A stretch of 64,000 nt of DNA from Flavobacteriales bacterium (lineage in GTDB: Bacteria; Bacteroidota; Bacteroidia; Flavobacteriales_F; PHOS-HE28), in contig JADKFY010000013.1 in assembly GCA_016717305.1 (NCBI GenBank), positions 79,651 through 143,650 on the forward strand. The letters are read 5' to 3'. Below the pieces are notes generated by a model. The model had not been told where the DNA came from, did not search any database, and saw nothing but the letters and a program-made list of their open reading frames with translations. Position numbers and translations under genes: made by a program. This document shows, piece after piece, positions 28,764 to 38,195 of the stretch. Each line of letters opens with the position of its first letter. The stretch's first letter is position 1.

Positions 28764-28795
28764 CAAAGGTATCGCGCCCGCTGCGTGCGTCAAAA
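28764..28795 (-). promoter_or_regulatory. Bacteroidota-type promoter of lon
   Basis: On the minus strand, TTTTG (28795-28791), a 19-base spacer and TACCTTTG (28771-28764) match the consensus in both boxes and in spacing. The leader before the lon ATG is about 18 bases. Confidence 0.8.
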
Positions 28796-28885
28796 GCACT
28801 GTTATCAACAGCGGCTGGCCCGAAGGGCAAGTTCTATGCCGTGGCGGAAGTAGGTGACAGATGGGCAGACAGATCCAAAATACCA

Positions 28886-28968
28886 ACGGGGAATGGACGG
28901 GAATGGACGGGAATTAGCTCACCGCTGGGCTTACGACAGTAAGGGCTTCTGACTATTCCCGTTCATTC
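28886..28968. repeat. Short repeat with inverted copy (AATGGACGGGAAT family)
   Basis: Two tandem copies of GAATGGACGG (28891-28910) run into GAATT, and an inverted near-copy ATTCCCGTTCATTC stands at 28955-28968, 40 bases away. The two could form a hairpin between the glmU-like gene and lon. An exact 13-base unit of this repeat recurs inverted at 42501-42513, so it appears to be a dispersed intergenic element. Confidence 0.6.
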
Positions 28969-28991
28969 ACGTGCATTTCCGGTTCCTCTAC

Positions 28992-30179
28992 TTATTTCCC
29001 TTGTTCCACGGCGAAAACGTGGCGTAGCAGGGCTTCGTCCAAGACCGTCATGGGAATTTGGCGCCGTTCCATAACGCGCTGGGCCGTTCGCAAGGCCCGC
29101 TCAATGTCATATAACTCGAATCCATCGGCACCGCCCCATGCGAAACCGGGAATGTGCTTGGGTGGAAATCCACCGCCGAACACGTTGGCTGCAACGCCCA
29201 CCACCGTGCCCGTGTTGAACATCGTGTTGATGCCGCTCTTCCCGTGATCGCCCATCAATAAGCCACAGAATTGTACGCCGGTATCGACCATGCCTTTCTT
29301 GACCGCGCTATAGACTTGTACGTTCCCGTAGGTGTTCTTCAAATTGCTGGTGTTGGTATCTGCACCCAGGTTGCACCATTCACCCAAGACACTGTTGCCG
29401 AGGAAGCCATCGTGGCCTTTGTTGCTGAAACCCGTGATCACGCTGTTGGTCACTTCACCGCCTACCCTGCACTCCGGTCCGAAGGTGGTGGGTCCGTAGA
29501 CCTTCGCTCCCATCTTCAATTGAGTGTGGTCTCCCACCGCCACAGGACCACGCAGCATGCAGCCTTCCATTACCTCGGCATCCTTTCCGATGTAGATGGG
29601 ACCGCTTTTGGTGTTAAGGATGCTGGCTTCGACAACAGCTCCTTGCTCCAAGAAGATGAGTTCCGGGTCGCCGATCACAGTGTTGTACGCGCTCAATCGC
29701 TCCGTTCTTCGGCCTTCGGTGAGCAACTTGAAATCGTGCGCGATCGCTTGTCCGCATTGCTGGAACAGGTGCCATGGACGTGTGAAACTGATCACATCAC
29801 CAGTGAATTCGACCTGTGCCAGATAGCTTGGTGGAGCGGACCAATCGCTCAGTGCGGGGTGCCCCTTCCCTTCAGCACCAAAAGCCAGCGAGCGCCCGCC
29901 TTGCACCAACACTTGGCCGGGACGTAGGTCCATAACGGCAGCAACCAATTCATCCGTTGGGAACAGCGAACCATCCACCTCAAAATTGGCCTGCTCTGTT
30001 GGCAACGGGAACGATGATGCGAGGTACGCTTCCGTACGGTAACCAACGCCCAATCCGCTGCGCACATACCACCCTTCCGCAATGCGCAGGATCCCGGGTC
30101 GAAGTTGGCCCACCGGCCGGGTGCTCGTTAGGGGCTGCAAGTGACCGTGAAGGCCAGCGTCTGAAAGGATGATGGACAT
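28992..30179 (-). CDS. GlmU-like putative sugar nucleotidyltransferase
   Basis: A 395-residue protein with an N-terminal domain related to sugar-phosphate nucleotidyltransferases and a C-terminal left-handed beta-helix of hexapeptide repeats (about residues 210-330: IGKDAEVMEGCMLRGPVAVG, then VGGEVTNSVITGFSNKGHDGFLG). The helix segment LGEWCNLGADTNTSNLKNTYG and GLLMGDHGKSGINTMFNTG are hallmarks of Bacteroidota proteins annotated as GlmU-family putative sugar nucleotidyl transferases. The classic nucleotide-binding GxGTRM signature is not seen, so nucleotidyl transfer is uncertain; acyltransfer is equally possible. The start at 30179 (MSIILSDAG) is chosen from homology. A TACCTTCG box lies 4 bases before it. 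Confidence 0.82.
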   Translation of the reverse strand: MSIILSDAGLHGHLQPLTSTRPVGQLRPGILRIAEGWYVRSGLGVGYRTEAYLASSFPLPTEQANFEVDGSLFPTDELVAAVMDLRPGQVLVQGGRSLAFGAEGKGHPALSDWSAPPSYLAQVEFTGDVISFTRPWHLFQQCGQAIAHDFKLLTEGRRTERLSAYNTVIGDPELIFLEQGAVVEASILNTKSGPIYIGKDAEVMEGCMLRGPVAVGDHTQLKMGAKVYGPTTFGPECRVGGEVTNSVITGFSNKGHDGFLGNSVLGEWCNLGADTNTSNLKNTYGNVQVYSAVKKGMVDTGVQFCGLLMGDHGKSGINTMFNTGTVVGVAANVFGGGFPPKHIPGFAWGGADGFELYDIERALRTAQRVMERRQIPMTVLDEALLRHVFAVEQGK

Positions 30180-30202
30180 GTGGCGAAGGTACTTTCGGGA
30201 GA

Positions 30203-31333
30203 TCAGATCCCGAAAAACCCACAAAGCCAGTAAGCGATCGCTGCCAAAACGGCGCTGACGGGGATCGTGAGGATCCAGGCCCAAAGCAACTGGAGCGTTA
30301 CGCCCCAACGTACCGCACTAACACGCTTGGTAACGCCTACCCCGATTATGGCTCCCGTGATGGTGTGTGTTGTGCTTACCGGTATGCCCAATTGCTCGGT
30401 CATGTACAAGGTCATGGCACCGGCAGATTCCGCACAAACCCCTTCCAACGGGGTAACCTTGGTGATGCGAGACCCCATGGTCTTCACGATCTTCCAGCCG
30501 CCACTGAGCGTGCCCAATCCAATGGCGGTGTAGCATGCCAAGGGCACCCAGGCGGGCATGTCGTCCAAACTCGCCTTTTGTCCACTGGCGACCAAGGCCA
30601 CCATGATGATGCCCATCACCTTCTGTGCATCGTTCCCACCATGGCCAATACTGAATGCCGCGGAGCTGAGCAGCTGCATTCGCTTATAGAGGTTGGCAGT
30701 GCGAAGTGCGCTGGGTGCCCGCGTCATGTCCCATGCATACGCAGCCATGAAGATCAGGGCGAATACGATGAGCGCGATCCGTAGTCCATCATTCTTCAGA
30801 ACGAAGGCTGAGGTAAGACCTGCAGCAAGCCCGATCAACAACAGCCGGAACCATAGACGTTGTACCAAGGTAACCAGTGTGATGAACACCGATATGACCA
30901 TGCCGATCAATGGGGCCAAGAAAATGAACAAGGCAATGATCCCGATCTTGCCCAGGTCGATGCTGCCCAGATCAAAGTTGGCACCGGCCAATGCGGCACC
31001 GGCGAATCCGCCGATCAATGTATGCGATGAACTGCTCGGAATACCGTACCACCAGGTAAGCAAATTCCAAGTGATCGCCGCCAACAGGCCAGCAAGTACA
31101 ACGCGAAGTGTAATGAATTCTTCATGGACCGTTTTCGCAACTGTGTTCGCCACATGGTGATCGCTGAAGATGAAGTACGCTATGAAGTTGAAGGCTGCCG
31201 CCCAGATGACCGCTTGTAGAGGAGTGAGCACCTTGGTACTGACGATCGTGGCAATGGAATTGGCCGCATCGTGGAACCCGTTGATGTAATCGAAGACCAA
31301 CGCCAAGGCGATAACGACAACGAGCAGGGTCAT
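30203..31333 (-). CDS. Inorganic phosphate transporter, PiT family
   Basis: A 376-residue membrane protein of the PiT family, which moves metal-phosphate complexes inward with protons or sodium. The two inverted PiT signatures are visible: FDYINGFHDAANSIATIVSTKVL near residue 15 and GGNDAQKVMGIIMVAL near residue 235, with GxxxSTTHTITGAIIGVG near 330. About ten hydrophobic helices are predicted. It is preceded on the same strand by a DUF47 (PhoU-like) gene 51 bases upstream. This is the standard PiT plus accessory pair, and the promoter lies before the DUF47 gene. Confidence 0.94.
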   Translation of the reverse strand: MTLLVVVIALALVFDYINGFHDAANSIATIVSTKVLTPLQAVIWAAAFNFIAYFIFSDHHVANTVAKTVHEEFITLRVVLAGLLAAITWNLLTWWYGIPSSSSHTLIGGFAGAALAGANFDLGSIDLGKIGIIALFIFLAPLIGMVISVFITLVTLVQRLWFRLLLIGLAAGLTSAFVLKNDGLRIALIVFALIFMAAYAWDMTRAPSALRTANLYKRMQLLSSAAFSIGHGGNDAQKVMGIIMVALVASGQKASLDDMPAWVPLACYTAIGLGTLSGGWKIVKTMGSRITKVTPLEGVCAESAGAMTLYMTEQLGIPVSTTHTITGAIIGVGVTKRVSAVRWGVTLQLLWAWILTIPVSAVLAAIAYWLCGFFGI

Positions 31334-31384
31334 GTGTTGCTCCGTTTTCCTTGCTGTTCAGGAGGGACCGCTCCCATTCTGCGG

Positions 31385-32032
31385 TCACGCATACTTCAGC
31401 ATGATGGACTCCAAAACATTGCCCACATCTTCGCACTTGTCAGTGGCGATCTCCAGACAGGCATAGGTATCGCGCATCTTGATCAATTGGATAGGATCCT
31501 TTTCTTGCGCGAAGAGCCTTTGCACTGCTCGGTCGAAGACCTCGTCCGCTTCATTCTCTATACTGTTGATGCGCACCACGAATTCGTTGTGATCCCCGGT
31601 CTTGTGCATGCGACGGAGCTCTTGGACCGCCATCTGCACGATCTTGCATCCTTCGTTCACCAAACGCGCCAATTCACGACACGTTTCATCGGTCTTATCG
31701 ATCCCGAAAAGTTCCAAATTCTTGGCAGCGGCGAGTATATAGTCCGCGACGTCATCCAAGGTGGTCGCCAGGTAATGGATGTCCTCCCGATCGATCGGTG
31801 TTATGAAATTGCGTGCAAGATCCGTGAAGATGGTATGCGTAAGGTCGTCATTGGCATGCTCCGCGATCTCCAACCGCTCCAACAGGGCAGTGCGTTGTGA
31901 CCCTGGATCGGTCTTCATGATCAGGATCAGATCCTCACTCATTTTGAGCACGTTGGCCGCCGATGCTTCGAAGTGATAGAAGAACACACGATCGCGTGGC
32001 TTGAAGATCTTGAGGATGCTTTCCAATGACAT
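31385..32032 (-). CDS. DUF47 (PhoU-like) accessory protein of phosphate transporter
   Basis: A 215-residue all-helical DUF47 protein, related to PhoU. It shows the paired helix repeats with conserved E/D-rich patches (ERLEIAEHANDDLTHTIF, INSIENEADEVFDRAVQRL, KMRDTYACLEIATDKCEDVGN) that in PhoU proteins bind metal clusters. It is expected to regulate the PiT transporter encoded 51 bases downstream. The start at 32032 (MSLESILKIFKP) is based on homology and on the -7 box about 19 bases upstream. Confidence 0.92.
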   Translation of the reverse strand: MSLESILKIFKPRDRVFFYHFEASAANVLKMSEDLILIMKTDPGSQRTALLERLEIAEHANDDLTHTIFTDLARNFITPIDREDIHYLATTLDDVADYILAAAKNLELFGIDKTDETCRELARLVNEGCKIVQMAVQELRRMHKTGDHNEFVVRINSIENEADEVFDRAVQRLFAQEKDPIQLIKMRDTYACLEIATDKCEDVGNVLESIMLKYA

Positions 32033-32050
32033 GGTTGCGGTTTCAGCGGT

Positions 32051-32058
32051 CAAATGTA
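32051..32058 (-). promoter_or_regulatory. -7 box of the DUF47-pit operon
   Basis: TACATTTG on the minus strand matches the consensus exactly. A weak -33 candidate (TTCG) stands at the expected distance. Confidence 0.55.
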
Positions 32059-32230
32059 CCCGGCCGAATGGGTGCCGAAGATAGACCGGCAAATGCTTAA
32101 TACTGAGTTAACATTGGGTCTCGAAAGTTCCTATGGTCCCAGTCCCTTGCGAAAGCGCTCTGGGGTTCCAGAACCCACCGTTTTCAACCTTCCCACTACT
32201 TTCAACCGCTCAATCCTCGACATTCCCCAG

Positions 32231-32826
32231 ATGCTTTACGAATTCAATGGATATCGACCGGTGGTGCATGCAAGCTCTTTTGTACACCCGCAAGCAGTTG
32301 TCACAGGGAATGTCACTATCGGGAAGGACGTGTATATCGGACCAGGCGCCGCTCTTCGTGGTGACTGGGGGGAGATCGTCATCAGTGACGGATGTAACGT
32401 GCAGGAGAATTGCACCATCCACATGTTCCCCGGAGTGAAAGTGATGCTGGAGGAAGGTGCACATATCGGCCATGGCGCGATCATCCATGGGGCCCACATC
32501 GGGCGCAACTGCCTTGTGGGAATGAATGCCGTGCTGATGGACAATGTGGAATTGGGTGATGAATGCATCGTAGGAGCGCTTTCGTTCCTCCCTGCCGACA
32601 GTGTTTGGGAACGGCGGAAGGTGATCGTGGGAATCCCGCCCGAGCAGTGAAGGATGTAAGTGACGAGATGATCGCTTGGAAAACGAAAGGGACCGCGCTT
32701 TATCAGCAGCTCCCGGCCGAGCTTCACAACACATTGAAGGAGTGTGAAGCACTTCGCGAGGTACCCACGGACCGAAAGCCGATCACTTCCAACTACGCCA
32801 CTTGGAACACAACACGAAAACCATGA
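32231..32826 (+). CDS. Gamma-carbonic-anhydrase-like / PaaY-like hexapeptide protein, frameshifted
   Basis: A ~198-residue left-handed beta-helix protein of the gamma-carbonic-anhydrase/PaaY family. Hexapeptide repeats run through residues 15-140, with metal-ligand histidines in TIHMFPG, GHGAIIHGAHIGRN. The start at 32231 (MLYEFNGYRP) is homology-based; the upstream open frame is not conserved. After VIVG the frame is wrong: inserting one G in the GGG at 32629-32631 turns the end into GNPARAVKDVSDEMIAWK and then TKGTALYQQLP, the usual PaaY-type tail, ending at 32826. PaaY acts as a thioesterase in phenylacetate metabolism; a broken copy of a PaaZ-like start stands at the far end of the window. 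Its stop codon overlaps the next start (ATGA). Confidence 0.84.
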
Positions 32827-33380
32827 AACTGATGGCAACAAGGACCAACAGCGCCATGTTACGGGCAGAAAAGGACCAACTTGAGCATCTACGCAAGATC
32901 GTGGACGGTTCCATTGAAGAGGAGCAGGTGCTGATCAACAACCTTCTTCATCCGCCGAGTGAGACACTGAGCCGGGGTCAACGCCTTTCGGACAAGATCG
33001 CACGATTCGGGGGAAGCTGGGCGTTCATCATTTCCTTCTTCGTTGTGTTGATGGTGTGGATCATTTTCAACGTTACAGCTGCCACTCAGGAACGCTTCGA
33101 TCCTTATCCGTTCATTCTGATGAACCTGGTGCTCTCGTGCATTGCGGCTGTGCAGGCCCCAGTGATCTTGATGAGCCAGAACCGAAAGGAGGAAAAGGAC
33201 CGGATGAGAGCAGAGAACGACTACATGATCAACCTGAAGGCCGAGTTGCAGATCCGTAGCCTCCACCAAAAGGTGGACCTATTACTTCAAGAGCAGATCA
33301 AGACGCTTTTCGATATACAAGCGAAACAGATGGACCTGTTGGTCCGCATCCAAAAGCAAGTGGAAAAGAAGGTCCAGTGA
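32823..33380 (+). CDS. DUF1003 membrane protein
   Basis: A 185-residue protein with DUF1003: a cytosolic N-terminus, two membrane helices (about residues 58-80 and 93-112) carrying the family hallmarks FGGSWAFIISFF, PYPFILMNLVLSCIAAVQAPVILMSQNR, and a long coiled-coil C-terminus. The function of the family is unknown. The start at 32823 overlaps the previous stop as ATGA, which supports both this start and the repaired frame of the PaaY-like gene, because only the repaired frame brings that stop here. Confidence 0.88.
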   Translation: MKLMATRTNSAMLRAEKDQLEHLRKIVDGSIEEEQVLINNLLHPPSETLSRGQRLSDKIARFGGSWAFIISFFVVLMVWIIFNVTAATQERFDPYPFILMNLVLSCIAAVQAPVILMSQNRKEEKDRMRAENDYMINLKAELQIRSLHQKVDLLLQEQIKTLFDIQAKQMDLLVRIQKQVEKKVQ

Positions 33381-33389
33381 AAGATCGTT

Positions 33390-34031
33390 TCAATAAAACG
33401 CCTCTTCGAATACCACGCGTAGTTCGTCCAGTGTGATCAAGGGCGCTTCAGGCGGTAGTTCTTCCACCTTCATCAGGTCCAAACCACCCACGTGCATCAT
33501 GGTGTTGAACTCGCCAATGGCATGGTCCAACAAAAGGTACAGCATGCCGTGCCACCTTAGATCATCCCGACTTGCACCGTCGATGACCAATGCTACGTGT
33601 ACCTTCTTCTCAACTTCGTCCAGGACGTAGGCCACACGCACTTCCTCCAACGCACAGATCAGGTCCTGGTACTCGAACACCGCGAATGGATCGTGCACCG
33701 GTTTGCGGAAACGTTGTATGCGCCAACCCTCGATGACAGGATACAACTCGGTGAAATGCATCACCGGATCTATTCCTTCGGTCCTTCCATCGGCGGTTAC
33801 CACCAACACGTATTCCTGTTCGTCCACGGATAGCTCCGGATAGATCGAAGGATGGAACGCGTGCATGCGACGGGTCATTTCCTTGTAGACCGGCAATTGG
33901 TCCTGGTCGCCCAAGGCCAGCCGTTCTATGCGCATGCGATTCTTCTTGAACCAGCGCCAAAAGGCGGCTACATGTTGAGGGTCCTCCCAGTTCTGGTCAG
34001 CTCTACTAGCCGTGTTGCGTGCTCCCATCAA
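33390..34031 (-). CDS. Conserved hypothetical protein
   Basis: A 213-residue soluble acidic protein. It contains VAAFWRWFKKN near the N-terminus, VLVVTADGRTEG near 80, LYPVIEGWRIQRFRKP near 95, and a C-terminal half ending in ITLDELRVVFEEAFY. The FWxWF..N then viSADG..pxVexlxxxAPxlxxWxixxFRP order recalls a family of unknown function found in Bacteroidota and some Proteobacteria; I know no role for it. It is convergent with the DUF1003 gene (9 bases between stops). Confidence 0.72.
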   Translation of the reverse strand: MMGARNTASRADQNWEDPQHVAAFWRWFKKNRMRIERLALGDQDQLPVYKEMTRRMHAFHPSIYPELSVDEQEYVLVVTADGRTEGIDPVMHFTELYPVIEGWRIQRFRKPVHDPFAVFEYQDLICALEEVRVAYVLDEVEKKVHVALVIDGASRDDLRWHGMLYLLLDHAIGEFNTMMHVGGLDLMKVEELPPEAPLITLDELRVVFEEAFY

Positions 34032-34229
34032 ATGCTCGGATTCGTTGTTCTCATATACCTCCTTTGGGGTGTTCTTGGATCATTGGATCTGTCACAAGGA
34101 CACTTCCCGCGATCCGTTCCTACGTGCCATGGACCTCGATAGTTGCTCGATCAACATCCGTCCGTGGACCAAGGGCTTGACAGGACCACAAGTAAGAGGA
34201 AGGAAGAGTGCAGCTTTGCGGTATAATAG

Positions 34230-34598
34230 ATGAAAGGCATTTGGACGGTCTTGCTCTTGGTCCTTTCCAACATCTTCATGACGATGGCTTGGTATGGTCA
34301 TCTGCGCTTCAAGGAATTCAGCTGGGGAAAGGGCATGGGGCTCTTCACCATCATCTTGATCAGTTGGGGCGTAGCATTCTTCGAGTACATCTTTCAAGTG
34401 CCCGCAAATAGGATGGGAAGCAACATGTATGGTGGTCCTTTCTCGTTGGTCCAACTGAAAGTCCTCCAGGAGGCCATCACGCTTGTCATATTCACCATTT
34501 TCACGGTCTTGGTGTTCCGGAATGAAACCCTTCGTTGGAACCATCTTGCAGCCGGGGTCTTGTTGATCGGTGCCGTTTGGCTCGTATTCAAAAAGTGA
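34230..34598 (+). CDS. DUF486 small membrane protein (DMT-like)
   Basis: A 122-residue protein with four predicted membrane helices, belonging to the DUF486 family related to half-size drug/metabolite transporters. Recognisable segments: SNIFMTMAWYGHLRF, WGVAFFEYIFQVPANRMG and LKVLQEAITLVIFTIF. Function and substrate are unknown. It lies 3 bases upstream of the antiporter gene and is very likely co-transcribed with it. CAGCTTTG (7 of 8 to the -7 consensus) lies 11 bases before its start. Confidence 0.9.
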   Translation: MKGIWTVLLLVLSNIFMTMAWYGHLRFKEFSWGKGMGLFTIILISWGVAFFEYIFQVPANRMGSNMYGGPFSLVQLKVLQEAITLVIFTIFTVLVFRNETLRWNHLAAGVLLIGAVWLVFKK

Positions 34599-34601
34599 TC
34601 G

Positions 34602-36602
34602 ATGCACTTTCCCTTGTTCCAGGAACTGATCGTAATACTCGCCCTTGCGACGGGGATCTTGCTGTTGTTCCGACGATTCAAACTTCCCGGCATACTGGGC
34701 TTCATCCTCACCGGCATGATCGCTGGCCCGCACGGACTTGGTTGGGTGGAGGAAGTAGAGCAAGTAGAGGCCATGGCCGAAGTGGGCGTGGTCCTGTTGC
34801 TGTTCGTGATCGGCATGGAGTTCAGCTTGAAGAAGCTGGCAGCTTTGGGCCGGACGGTATTCGTTGGTGGTCTTTTGCAAGCCACACTCACAACCGCTGC
34901 CGTTACAGGGGTTCTCGCACTCTTCGGTATGCGCGTGGAAAGCGCTGTGTTCATGGGATTCCTTGTCACCTTGTCCAGTACCGCGATCGTTCTTCGCGTG
35001 CTACAGGACAAAGGGAAAATGGATTCAACCTATGGCCGCGTTTCCACGGCGATCCTGATCTTCCAGGACATCATCGTGGTGCCCATGATGTTGGTGACCC
35101 CACTTCTTGCCGGCCAAAGCAATGATATCGGTGCGGACCTGCTCCTGCTGTTGTGCAAGATGATCCTGTTGCTCGCGGCGGTCTTCGTCGGAGGCCGATA
35201 TGTTGTGCCTCGTCTTTTGCGGGCCGCAAGCAAGGGTAAGGGGAACGAGTTGTTCATCATCACGATCGTAGTGATCTGTTTCGCTGCGGCCTTTGCCACA
35301 CAAGCACTCGGCCTTTCCTTGGCGCTGGGCGCCTTCTTCGCTGGGCTCGTGATCAGCGAGACGGACCACGCCTACCACGCCACTGGTATCGTGCTCCCCT
35401 TTCACCAATTGTTCATGAGCTTCTTCTTCGTGAGCATCGGCATGCTCGTGGACCTTCATCAATTCGCCGCGGCTCCGCTCACCATCATTGGTCTCACCAT
35501 TGCTGTCGTGTTGTTGAAGGTGTTCACCACGTTGATAGCAGTGTGGGTGTTGAAGTATCCACTGCGCACCGCGCTATACTCCGGTCTCGCACTATTCCAA
35601 CTCGGTGAGTTCAGTTTCATCCTTGCTATTCCCGGATTGCAGACCGGCCTGTTGAGTGCAGAGCACTACCAGACCTTTCTATCCGTGAGTATCTTGAGCA
35701 TGGGTGCGACACCTTTCGTTCTTGAGTATGCCGATCGCATCGTACGCAGGATCTTCCTCAGCTTCCTTCCCGGTCGTGTGGGCCAACGGTTGGACCGACT
35801 GATGCGGGTGAAACGCCAGCAGGAAAAATCGGACGGAAAGATGATGAAGGACCATGTCGTGATCGTCGGTTTCGGGCTCAACGGCCAGAACGTGGCTAAC
35901 GCAGCGGTCAACTCCGGGATCCGGTGCGTGGTGATCGAAGAAGAACCTGATCTGGCCGAAAAAGCGCATGCCTTGGGAATGACCGTGATCCTAGGCGATG
36001 CCACCAATACCCACTTGCTGGAACAGGCCCACGTGGAACGTGCCAGAGTGGTCGTGGTCGCGATCAGTGACCCGCCACAAACCCTGAAGATCGTGGCCAA
36101 CGTGCGGTCCATTTCCGGTACAGCCCACATCATCGTGCGCACCCGTTATGTGCGTGATCTTCAAGCCAACTTTGATGCCGGGGCGAACGAGGTGATCCCG
36201 GAAGAGTTCGAGACCAGCATCGAGATCTTCCACCGTGTCTTGCGGAAGTACTTAGTGCCGGAAGCGCGGATCCACGACTTGGTCGCCAACATCAGAAGTG
36301 ACCATTATGGGCTGCTGCGTGGTTCCGTTCCCAAAAAGTCGCACGTTCACGATGAGCACTTGACCATTCCTGGCCTCGAGATCGCCACTTTACCGGTCAC
36401 CCTTGGTCGCAGTAAGGTCGTGGGTCGAACGATTGCAGAGTCGGCGCTGAGGGAGAAATACGGGATCACGGTCCTGGCGATCCGCCGGAAAGAAAGGTAC
36501 ATCACCAACGTGAGCGGCGATGCGAAGATCCATACCGACGACCTGTTGTACCTGCTTGGTTCGCCCGAGAGCATTGTTCGACTGGACCATGATCTACGTT
36601 GA
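34602..36602 (+). CDS. Monovalent cation:proton antiporter, CPA2/Kef type, with TrkA-N and TrkA-C domains
   Basis: A 666-residue protein. The first ~385 residues form a CPA2 exchanger with about twelve helices (GFILTGMIAGPHGLG, LLFVIGMEFSLKKL, LSSTAIVLRVLQDKGKM, FQDIIVVPMM, LGAFFAGLVISE). A TrkA-N nucleotide-binding domain follows (HVVIVGFGLNGQNVANAA near 420), then a TrkA-C domain at the end. This is the layout of KefB/KefC-type potassium efflux systems, in which NAD(H) or glutathione conjugates gate the channel. The ion (K+ or Na+) cannot be fixed by eye. The gene follows the DUF486 gene by 3 bases. Confidence 0.93.
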   Translation: MHFPLFQELIVILALATGILLLFRRFKLPGILGFILTGMIAGPHGLGWVEEVEQVEAMAEVGVVLLLFVIGMEFSLKKLAALGRTVFVGGLLQATLTTAAVTGVLALFGMRVESAVFMGFLVTLSSTAIVLRVLQDKGKMDSTYGRVSTAILIFQDIIVVPMMLVTPLLAGQSNDIGADLLLLLCKMILLLAAVFVGGRYVVPRLLRAASKGKGNELFIITIVVICFAAAFATQALGLSLALGAFFAGLVISETDHAYHATGIVLPFHQLFMSFFFVSIGMLVDLHQFAAAPLTIIGLTIAVVLLKVFTTLIAVWVLKYPLRTALYSGLALFQLGEFSFILAIPGLQTGLLSAEHYQTFLSVSILSMGATPFVLEYADRIVRRIFLSFLPGRVGQRLDRLMRVKRQQEKSDGKMMKDHVVIVGFGLNGQNVANAAVNSGIRCVVIEEEPDLAEKAHALGMTVILGDATNTHLLEQAHVERARVVVVAISDPPQTLKIVANVRSISGTAHIIVRTRYVRDLQANFDAGANEVIPEEFETSIEIFHRVLRKYLVPEARIHDLVANIRSDHYGLLRGSVPKKSHVHDEHLTIPGLEIATLPVTLGRSKVVGRTIAESALREKYGITVLAIRRKERYITNVSGDAKIHTDDLLYLLGSPESIVRLDHDLR

Positions 36603-36713
36603 AGGTACACTTGGTCAAAGACAGGCATGTTCAGTTAGTGGTTGTGGTGATCAAAAGAACGTGAATGAACGCACCCTTCCGGTATGCGTCCATTCGCGCT
36701 TGGCAGATCCAGT

Positions 36714-38177
36714 TCAACCCACAGCCACTTTTCGCCAGCTCGCGCCCAAATACCAGGCGGCCGAGCCTAGTGCAAGCAAAACGAAAGGAATGGCTCCACC
36801 ACCCTTTCCACTGCCCCCACCGCTGGGAGGATCAACGGGCACGTAGGGTGCTTCCAACCCATTGCGACGAGCGGGAGAAAGCTTGCCGCGCACTTCATCG
36901 GTGTAGCCACGGTCGTTGGAAAGGTCCCAGCCCGTTAGTGCATACAACTCGTCCATCTCGCGGGTGCGCTTGTAGAACAGGTTCTCCAAATAATCCTGTC
37001 CATCGTTGCAGGTCAGATCTCCGGTGGCAGGGTGTGTAAGGATGTACCGCGCTTGGAACTGCTCGGTGTTCGGCGTCACTTGAAAGAACAGGTCCTGCGG
37101 AAATTTCTCGCGTCCATAACGCACATGTAAGCGGGTGAAGAACACCTGGCCCGCACCCTGTTGCGGTGTGCACCAATCCACGCCGGCCGCGGTGAATTCG
37201 TTCGGCATGGGCGGTGGTCCTACGCAAGGATCACATTTCATTCCGCCCCAACTCGGGGTTACGTTCCATGCATATTCCAAAGCCACGGCATTCCTTCCCT
37301 CCTGCTTCCAGTTGCGCTCGAATAAGTCCTTGTAGAACGCACCGAACTTCTCTTTGGTGAACAAGGGAATGTTGCGATCGCTGGGCACCTTCACCGTACG
37401 GTAGTTCACGCACTCCACACGACCTGTGCGGGTGAACGCGTACACGATCATATCCTGCACCCCACTGCTATTGGCCATGCCCAGACGGATCGGCAACATG
37501 AATTTGTCGCTCTCGAAAGCCACTTGGATCGGACGTAGGAATTCGAAGCCGCTCTGTTGCATGCGCTCCAGGTCCACTTTCACTACGAAGAACTTCAAGC
37601 CGCTCTTGATGTATGGATCCAACACCTCGTGGGCTGATGCCGGGATCCTGTATCCATTGTCGAGCAACCAATCTTTCAGTCCACCACTTTCCTTGGCACC
37701 GAGGATGAGGATATCGTATTCGCCCACACTGTATTGCGCTTCGATGGTTACGCCGTAGTCCTTCGCCTCCTCGTGCATGCTCATTTTGCTCAGTGCTGAT
37801 GTGGGGGCAGAAACCGCGTCCATCATCATTTCGTTCTCGGCATATCGCCATTGCATGCACGGGTTCTCGTCCCAGTACTCCACCAATCGCGGCGAGCTGT
37901 AGGCATCCAGTGCACTGAAGACGTTGCGGTCCACAATGCGGATATCGTTGCGCGCCAACACCGTGGGAACCGGCACCACCATGGCAAAGTCCTTCACGTT
38001 GCCTTTGAAGTCGTTGCTCATGGTAATGATCGTTCGGCGACCATCGCGCACCATGATCACTTCACTTCGATCATTGAACAAGGTGGCATCGGCCTTGGCT
38101 ACGTAAAAGCCGCAGAATGGGAATGCACCGTTGGTAGCGAGAAGAGCGCTTAGGGTTAGAAGTCTGATGGGTTTCAT
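36714..38177 (-). CDS. DUF2330 exported protein with C-terminal membrane anchor
   Basis: A 487-residue protein: a signal peptide (MKPIRLLTLSALLATNGAF) followed by the DUF2330 domain that starts CGFYVAKADATLFNDRSEVIM and includes FAMVVPVPTVLARNDI. Cysteines cluster at CGF, CDPC (in GGMKCDPCVG) and WC. The C-terminus is a Gly/Ser-rich linker and one hydrophobic helix ending WRKVAVG, so the domain sits outside the inner membrane. Its role is unknown. It lies downstream of an RnfD-like gene on the same strand across a 132-base repeat-filled gap; I recall this pair as recurrent in other bacteria, which suggests a redox-linked function. Confidence 0.85.
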   Translation of the reverse strand: MKPIRLLTLSALLATNGAFPFCGFYVAKADATLFNDRSEVIMVRDGRRTIITMSNDFKGNVKDFAMVVPVPTVLARNDIRIVDRNVFSALDAYSSPRLVEYWDENPCMQWRYAENEMMMDAVSAPTSALSKMSMHEEAKDYGVTIEAQYSVGEYDILILGAKESGGLKDWLLDNGYRIPASAHEVLDPYIKSGLKFFVVKVDLERMQQSGFEFLRPIQVAFESDKFMLPIRLGMANSSGVQDMIVYAFTRTGRVECVNYRTVKVPSDRNIPLFTKEKFGAFYKDLFERNWKQEGRNAVALEYAWNVTPSWGGMKCDPCVGPPPMPNEFTAAGVDWCTPQQGAGQVFFTRLHVRYGREKFPQDLFFQVTPNTEQFQARYILTHPATGDLTCNDGQDYLENLFYKRTREMDELYALTGWDLSNDRGYTDEVRGKLSPARRNGLEAPYVPVDPPSGGGSGKGGGAIPFVLLALGSAAWYLGASWRKVAVG

Positions 38178-38195
38178 TTTGGGAAGGGTTTGTTC

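Noticed and set aside
32054..32230. N-terminal extension of the PaaY-like protein
   Set aside because: Fifty-nine residues with no hexapeptide pattern precede the conserved start, and the DUF47 promoter lies in the same DNA.
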